NCBI RefSeq assembly: GCF_009295635.1
Contig: NZ_WHIW01000004.1
Coordinates: 186,001 to 250,000 of the forward strand
From: Alkalilimnicola sp. S0819
GTDB lineage: Bacteria; Pseudomonadota; Gammaproteobacteria; Nitrococcales; WHIW01
Length of the DNA stretch: 64,000 nucleotides
Direction of reading: 5' to 3'
The first letter of the stretch is position 1, and every line of letters begins with the position of its first letter. The notes beneath the pieces are model-generated. The model made no database searches and was not told the origin of the DNA. It saw only the letters and a list, made by a program, of their open reading frames with translations. The position numbers and the translations under genes were made by a program. Of this stretch, positions 60,501 to 64,000 are shown in pieces.

Positions 60501-61170
60501 GATCGAGCTGGTGCTCCTGGATCTGGACATGCCGGTACTCGATGGCGCGACCGCCGCCCGCCGCCTGCACGCCCGCCAACCCGAATTACCCGTGTATCTG
60601 CTCACCGCCACCGACGCCGCGGAAGCCCGCCGTGTCGCCGCCGAGTGCGGTTGCCTCGGCAGCCTCGGCAAGCCCCTGGATGCGCAGGCACTGCGCGAGG
60701 TGCTGGCCCGGCATCTGCGCGCCGAGGCCTGCGCGCCGCCGTCGGAACCACCGACGCCCCCCGCCCAGGACTACGATGATCTTTCCGATCTGATTCAGCG
60801 TTTCGTGGATGGGCTGCCGGAGACGCTGCGCGCCATGGATTCCGCGCGGGCCGCGCGGGATTGGGCCGCGCTGCGCAGCCTGGCGCATCAGTTGAAGGGC
60901 GCGGGCGGCAGTTTCGGGCATCCCGAGCTCAGCCGTCTGGCCGCATCGCGGTTGTATTGTCGGCGTTGTCGGCGGTGGGCGCCCTGTTCGCCGCGGAGTT
61001 CCTGCGCCTGCGCCGACATGCGCCCTGGATGGACAGGGCACTGCGTGTACAGGCGACGCTGGGCTTTCTGGGTGCGGTGGCCGCCCTGTTTTTCGACTAC
61101 GCCATCGCAGTGCGCCTGGGCGTCGTCCTGGTCATACTCTGGGCACCCTTGCTGTTGCTGGCCGGCTTGA
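57538..61170 (+). CDS. Seven-TM (7TMR-DISM) hybrid histidine kinase, C-terminus altered by a tandem duplication
   Basis: Membrane sensor kinase read as 1210 residues. It has a signal peptide (12-33), a 7TMR-DISMED2-like periplasmic domain (about 45-185), seven helices (about 195-410), PAS (about 430-540), HisKA with H571 (NMSHEIRTPLTAV), HATPase (NLCGNAMKFTE, DTGIGIP, GGTGLGLTI), receiver 1 with D868, receiver 2 with E951 and D995, and an Hpt with H1117. After residue 1136 the frame enters the second repeat copy out of phase, and 74 unrelated Cys/Trp/Arg-rich residues replace the last 31 of the Hpt. The undamaged ancestor would be 1167 residues. The signal sensed is unknown. Confidence 0.85.
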   Translation: MPNSNAARSIGLDAVLNAFFGCFLLWLLLAPRAVGAEVLDVASLEPRHRLGEEVRWLHDPQAVYGAGRLPGGDLPAWRPVTQDVANFGYSEDAYWFRLSLRNSGDEAVARLLEVAYPLLDQVDLYWRGAQGKWRVWQTGDTRPFDIRPVRHRHFVFPLNIPPGESLELRLRVQSSSSTQVPLVLWEPDAFYVHAQRDNAVVALYAGIMLAMMLYNLFIYIGTRIRAYLYYVVFIGASGLLMTELRGFTYQFLWPEAIWWQQHGIAVVLSALSAVGALFAAEFLRLRRHAPWMDRALRVQATLGFLGAVAALFFDYAIAVRLGVVLVILWAPLLLLAGLIALLRGERAARYYLLAWVTFLAAAFFTAIYQFGVIPRAFVGEYSLLIGSALEALLLSFALGDRLNQLREAKDTAQREALRNLGRYQTLYERARYGIFTTSLDGRIIGGNPAFVEMLGYDSLPRMQREVADLERDLYLQPEDRRRMLAELDQRGQVHAFETRMRRRDGTPVWVAISAHRLGQGEDGHIEGSLLDITERKQREAAERARALAEKEKEAAKAAAQAKSSFLSNMSHEIRTPLTAVIGYGEYLLEPALDPARREQFARTIVRSGKHLLALLNDVLDLSKIEAERLRVECLPVSLFRQMADVQSVFEVRARERGLGFRLVYHWPLPETISTDPTRLRQILYNLCGNAMKFTERGGVTLEVRCQPETNRLSIAVVDTGIGIPAYKQRQIFQAFTQADVSTTRRHGGTGLGLTISRQLAERMGGELRCSSEPGLGSRFELELPTGDLEGVRLVHDVPHTPRAELADEQAVRVPQLRGSILHAEDNPDSRELVAMMVRRTGAEIVCVADGAEAVARAWERPYDLVLMDVQMPVLDGFGALAELRAQGFGAPVVALTANVMAEDRVRYHQAGFIACEPKPIRRESFYRLLARHLPAATAAGAALRGRVLLAEDNPDNQALIRWQLETLGAEVLVASDGEQALALAESGEIELVLLDLDMPVLDGATAARRLHARQPELPVYLLTATDAAEARRVAAECGCLGSLGKPLDAQALREVLARHLRAEACAPPSEPPTPPAQDYDDLSDLIQRFVDGLPETLRAMDSARAARDWAALRSLAHQLKGAGGSFGHPELSRLAASRLYCRRCRRWAPCSPRSSCACADMRPGWTGHCVYRRRWAFWVRWPPCFSTTPSQCAWASSWSYSGHPCCCWPA
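58327..60944 (+). repeat. Direct tandem repeat, copy 1 (2618 bp)
   Basis: First copy of a 2618-base segment running from codon 264 of the hybrid kinase (inside TM helix 3) to codon 1136 (inside the Hpt). It is followed with no gap by copy 2. The copies agree throughout by comparison of their translations in several frames, except A60389 versus G63007. Confidence 0.95.
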
Positions 61171-63562
61171 TCGCCTTGTTGCGCGGCGAGCGTGCGGCCC
61201 GATACTACCTGTTGGCCTGGGTGACCTTCCTGGCGGCCGCGTTCTTCACTGCCATCTACCAGTTCGGCGTCATTCCTCGCGCCTTCGTCGGCGAGTACTC
61301 CCTGCTCATCGGCTCCGCGCTGGAGGCGCTGCTGCTCTCCTTTGCCCTGGGCGACCGGTTGAATCAGCTTCGCGAGGCCAAGGACACCGCCCAGCGCGAA
61401 GCCCTGCGGAACCTGGGCCGTTATCAGACGCTCTATGAGCGGGCCCGCTACGGCATTTTCACCACCAGCCTGGATGGGCGCATCATCGGCGGCAATCCGG
61501 CTTTCGTGGAAATGTTGGGTTACGACAGCCTCCCCCGGATGCAGCGGGAGGTGGCGGACCTGGAGCGTGATCTGTACCTGCAGCCCGAGGATCGCCGGCG
61601 TATGCTCGCCGAACTCGATCAGCGGGGGCAGGTGCATGCCTTCGAGACGCGCATGCGCCGACGCGACGGCACACCGGTCTGGGTCGCCATCTCGGCCCAT
61701 CGCCTGGGGCAGGGTGAGGACGGCCACATCGAAGGCTCGCTGCTCGATATCACCGAGCGCAAGCAACGTGAAGCGGCCGAACGGGCGCGGGCCCTGGCCG
61801 AGAAGGAGAAGGAAGCCGCCAAGGCCGCCGCCCAGGCGAAGAGCAGTTTCCTCTCCAATATGAGCCACGAGATCCGCACCCCGCTCACCGCCGTGATCGG
61901 GTATGGCGAGTACCTGTTGGAGCCGGCGCTGGATCCGGCGCGGCGCGAGCAGTTCGCCCGCACCATCGTGCGCAGCGGCAAGCATCTGCTCGCCTTGCTC
62001 AACGACGTGCTGGATCTGTCCAAGATCGAGGCCGAGCGACTGCGTGTGGAATGCCTGCCCGTGAGCCTGTTCAGGCAGATGGCCGATGTGCAGTCGGTAT
62101 TCGAGGTTCGAGCCCGGGAACGGGGTCTGGGTTTCCGCCTGGTTTACCACTGGCCCCTGCCCGAGACCATCAGCACCGACCCTACCCGGCTGCGCCAGAT
62201 TCTCTACAATCTTTGCGGCAACGCCATGAAGTTCACCGAGCGTGGTGGCGTGACCCTGGAAGTGCGCTGCCAGCCGGAGACGAACCGCCTGAGCATCGCC
62301 GTGGTGGATACCGGCATCGGCATTCCCGCGTACAAGCAGCGGCAGATCTTCCAGGCCTTTACCCAGGCTGATGTGTCCACCACCCGCCGTCATGGTGGCA
62401 CGGGGCTGGGCTTGACCATCTCCCGCCAACTGGCCGAGCGCATGGGCGGCGAGCTGCGCTGCAGCAGCGAGCCGGGCTTGGGCAGCCGCTTCGAGCTCGA
62501 GCTGCCCACCGGGGATCTCGAAGGAGTGCGCCTGGTGCATGACGTGCCGCACACGCCGCGCGCGGAGCTGGCCGACGAGCAGGCCGTCAGGGTGCCGCAG
62601 TTGCGCGGCAGCATTCTCCATGCCGAAGATAACCCGGACAGCCGTGAGCTGGTCGCCATGATGGTGCGGCGCACCGGCGCCGAGATCGTCTGCGTGGCCG
62701 ATGGCGCCGAGGCCGTGGCCCGTGCCTGGGAGCGCCCCTATGATCTGGTGCTGATGGACGTGCAGATGCCGGTGCTGGACGGCTTCGGCGCACTGGCCGA
62801 GTTGCGTGCCCAGGGTTTTGGCGCGCCGGTGGTGGCGTTGACCGCCAATGTCATGGCCGAGGACCGGGTCCGCTATCACCAGGCGGGCTTCATCGCCTGT
62901 GAACCCAAGCCGATCCGCCGCGAGAGCTTCTATCGATTGCTGGCGCGGCATCTGCCGGCCGCTACAGCGGCGGGCGCGGCACTGCGCGGCCGGGTGCTGC
63001 TCGCCGGGGACAACCCGGACAACCAGGCCCTGATCCGCTGGCAGCTGGAGACGCTCGGTGCGGAGGTGCTGGTCGCGAGCGATGGCGAGCAGGCTCTGGC
63101 CCTGGCCGAGAGCGGCGAGATCGAGCTGGTGCTCCTGGATCTGGACATGCCGGTACTCGATGGCGCGACCGCCGCCCGCCGCCTGCACGCCCGCCAACCC
63201 GAATTACCCGTGTATCTGCTCACCGCCACCGACGCCGCGGAAGCCCGCCGTGTCGCCGCCGAGTGCGGTTGCCTCGGCAGCCTCGGCAAGCCCCTGGATG
63301 CGCAGGCACTGCGCGAGGTGCTGGCCCGGCATCTGCGCGCCGAGGCCTGCGCGCCGCCGTCGGAACCACCGACGCCCCCCGCCCAGGACTACGATGATCT
63401 TTCCGATCTGATTCAGCGTTTCGTGGATGGGCTGCCGGAGACGCTGCGCGCCATGGATTCCGCGCGGGCCGCGCGGGATTGGGCCGCGCTGCGCAGCCTG
63501 GCGCATCAGTTGAAGGGCGCGGGCGGCAGTTTCGGGCATCCCGAGCTCAGCCGTCTGGCCGC
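60945..63562 (+). repeat. Direct tandem repeat, copy 2 (2618 bp)
   Basis: Second copy, abutting the first at 60944/60945. The breakpoint sequences (GGCCGC joined to ATCGCGG) share essentially no homology with the other junction sides. 2618 is 3x872+2, so the frame changes across the junction. Confidence 0.95.
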
Positions 63563-63659
63563 CGGACTGGGCAAGGCGGTGAAGGCCGGCGATCCCTCGG
63601 CGGTGGACCAACAGTTGGCGGCGCTGCGCGAGGCGGTGGCGCGTGCCGGCAAGGGCTGA
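60945..63659 (+). pseudogene. Second, N-terminally truncated copy of the hybrid histidine kinase
   Basis: From base 60945 this frame encodes residues 264-1167 of the ancestral kinase: most of TM3 to TM7, PAS, HisKA, HATPase, both receivers and a complete Hpt (AHQLKGAGGSFG through the native C-terminus). The signal peptide, periplasmic sensor and first helices are missing. The frame is open back to a TTG at 60861, giving 932 residues, but there is no ribosome-binding site; the first internal ATG is 61029. Receiver 2 has Gly where copy 1 has E951. Expression would need reinitiation after the upstream stop at 61170 or an internal promoter. Confidence 0.75.
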
Positions 63660-64000
63660 GGGAAGCAGACGGGCAGAGGGCGCGGCAACGGAGCAGCCGC
63701 GCACGGGAAAATGCGACGATGTGCTCGGCATCACCCGCCGCTCGGTGGGCTTTCATCAGGGGGTGGGGCGCGGCGCCGTGCTCTTCAGGGGCGATATGCG
63801 CGCCATGCGCATACGCTTTCCCGGCGGCCGTCCCTCGCCCCTTTTCCCGGGCGAATCGTGAGGGGCACGAGCCCTTGGTGTGGCAGTCAGCGCCCGAGGA
63901 GATGGCTCAGGGGAGGTGAGCAGTGCTTCTCCCCAGTGTTCGGTTGCCGTGGGTCGCCGGCCACCGGCGCCGGGAAATCCCTCAAGCCTGCTCCGGGTCG
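63660..64000. other. Region after the kinase repeat, no gene recognised
   Basis: 341 bases to the window end. A short plus-strand open frame (ending 63861) includes DVLGITRRSVGFHQGVGRG but matches no family I know and has no clear ribosome-binding site. Minus-strand frames look like antisense noise. A gene entering from beyond the window cannot be excluded. Confidence 0.4.

Noticed and set aside
58252-63197. Two minus-strand frames of about 770 codons opposite the kinase repeat
   Set aside because: They are shadows of the duplicated kinase; their near-identity only reflects the DNA repeat.

Overview
This 64 kb window reads as ordinary chromosome of a high-GC gammaproteobacterium. Gene content and order (dsbD-cutA-groES-groEL; glnE-ilvE followed by an LPS core cluster; rpmB-rpmG; coaD-rsmD-M16-M16-ftsY-ftsE-ftsX-rpoH) recall Ectothiorhodospiraceae/Chromatiales or Pseudomonas relatives. 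That placement is inferred from gene content; no 16S gene is present. No tRNA, rRNA, CRISPR array, phage or insertion sequence was recognised.

Layout. 1-3.1 kb: start of dsbD and cutA (minus strand), divergent from groES-groEL, which carries a sigma70-like promoter and a perfect CIRCE (HrcA) operator. 3.4-5.8 kb: a UspA-type stress protein and a SulP anion transporter. 5.9-10 kb: glnE, ilvE and a small zinc-finger protein. 10-29.2 kb: a large LPS block containing waaF-waaG-waaP, rfbACDB (dTDP-L-rhamnose), waaC, an LpxL-type acyltransferase, a GT2 transferase, hldE, a protein with two kinase-like domains, a WapO-like carbamoyltransferase, a minus-strand sulfotransferase/GT2 pair, waaL, hldD and waaA. 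Together these can make ADP-heptose and dTDP-rhamnose, build and decorate the Kdo-heptose core (phosphate, carbamoyl, possibly sulfate) and ligate O antigen. 29.2-32.4 kb: rhodanese, an isoaspartyl methyltransferase homologue, and thiC under a TPP riboswitch. 32.4-38.2 kb: a yqjD/yqjE/yqjK-like trio, DegQ-type protease, hsp20 with a second CIRCE, rpmB-rpmG, an InaA-like kinase homologue and a fatty-acid desaturase. 38.3-46.1 kb: an EAL-HDOD protein, an orphan hyuA, and a four-gene Gld-like ABC operon running into mutM. 46.2-57.4 kb: an orphan substrate-binding protein, greB, ggt, coaD, rsmD, two M16 peptidases, then ftsY-ftsE-ftsX-rpoH.

57.5-63.7 kb holds the most unusual structure. A seven-transmembrane hybrid histidine kinase has undergone a direct tandem duplication of a 2618-bp internal segment (58327-60944 repeated as 60945-63562). 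The unit is not a multiple of three. The upstream reading frame therefore runs through the sensor, kinase and two receivers but loses the end of its Hpt domain, while the downstream copy lacks the periplasmic sensor and a clear start but keeps the intact Hpt. The copies appear to differ by a single base, which changes an acidic-pocket residue of the second receiver. This points to a very recent, reversible rearrangement or an assembly artefact.

Stress regulation is a second theme: two HrcA operators (groES, hsp20) lie in the same 64 kb as rpoH itself.
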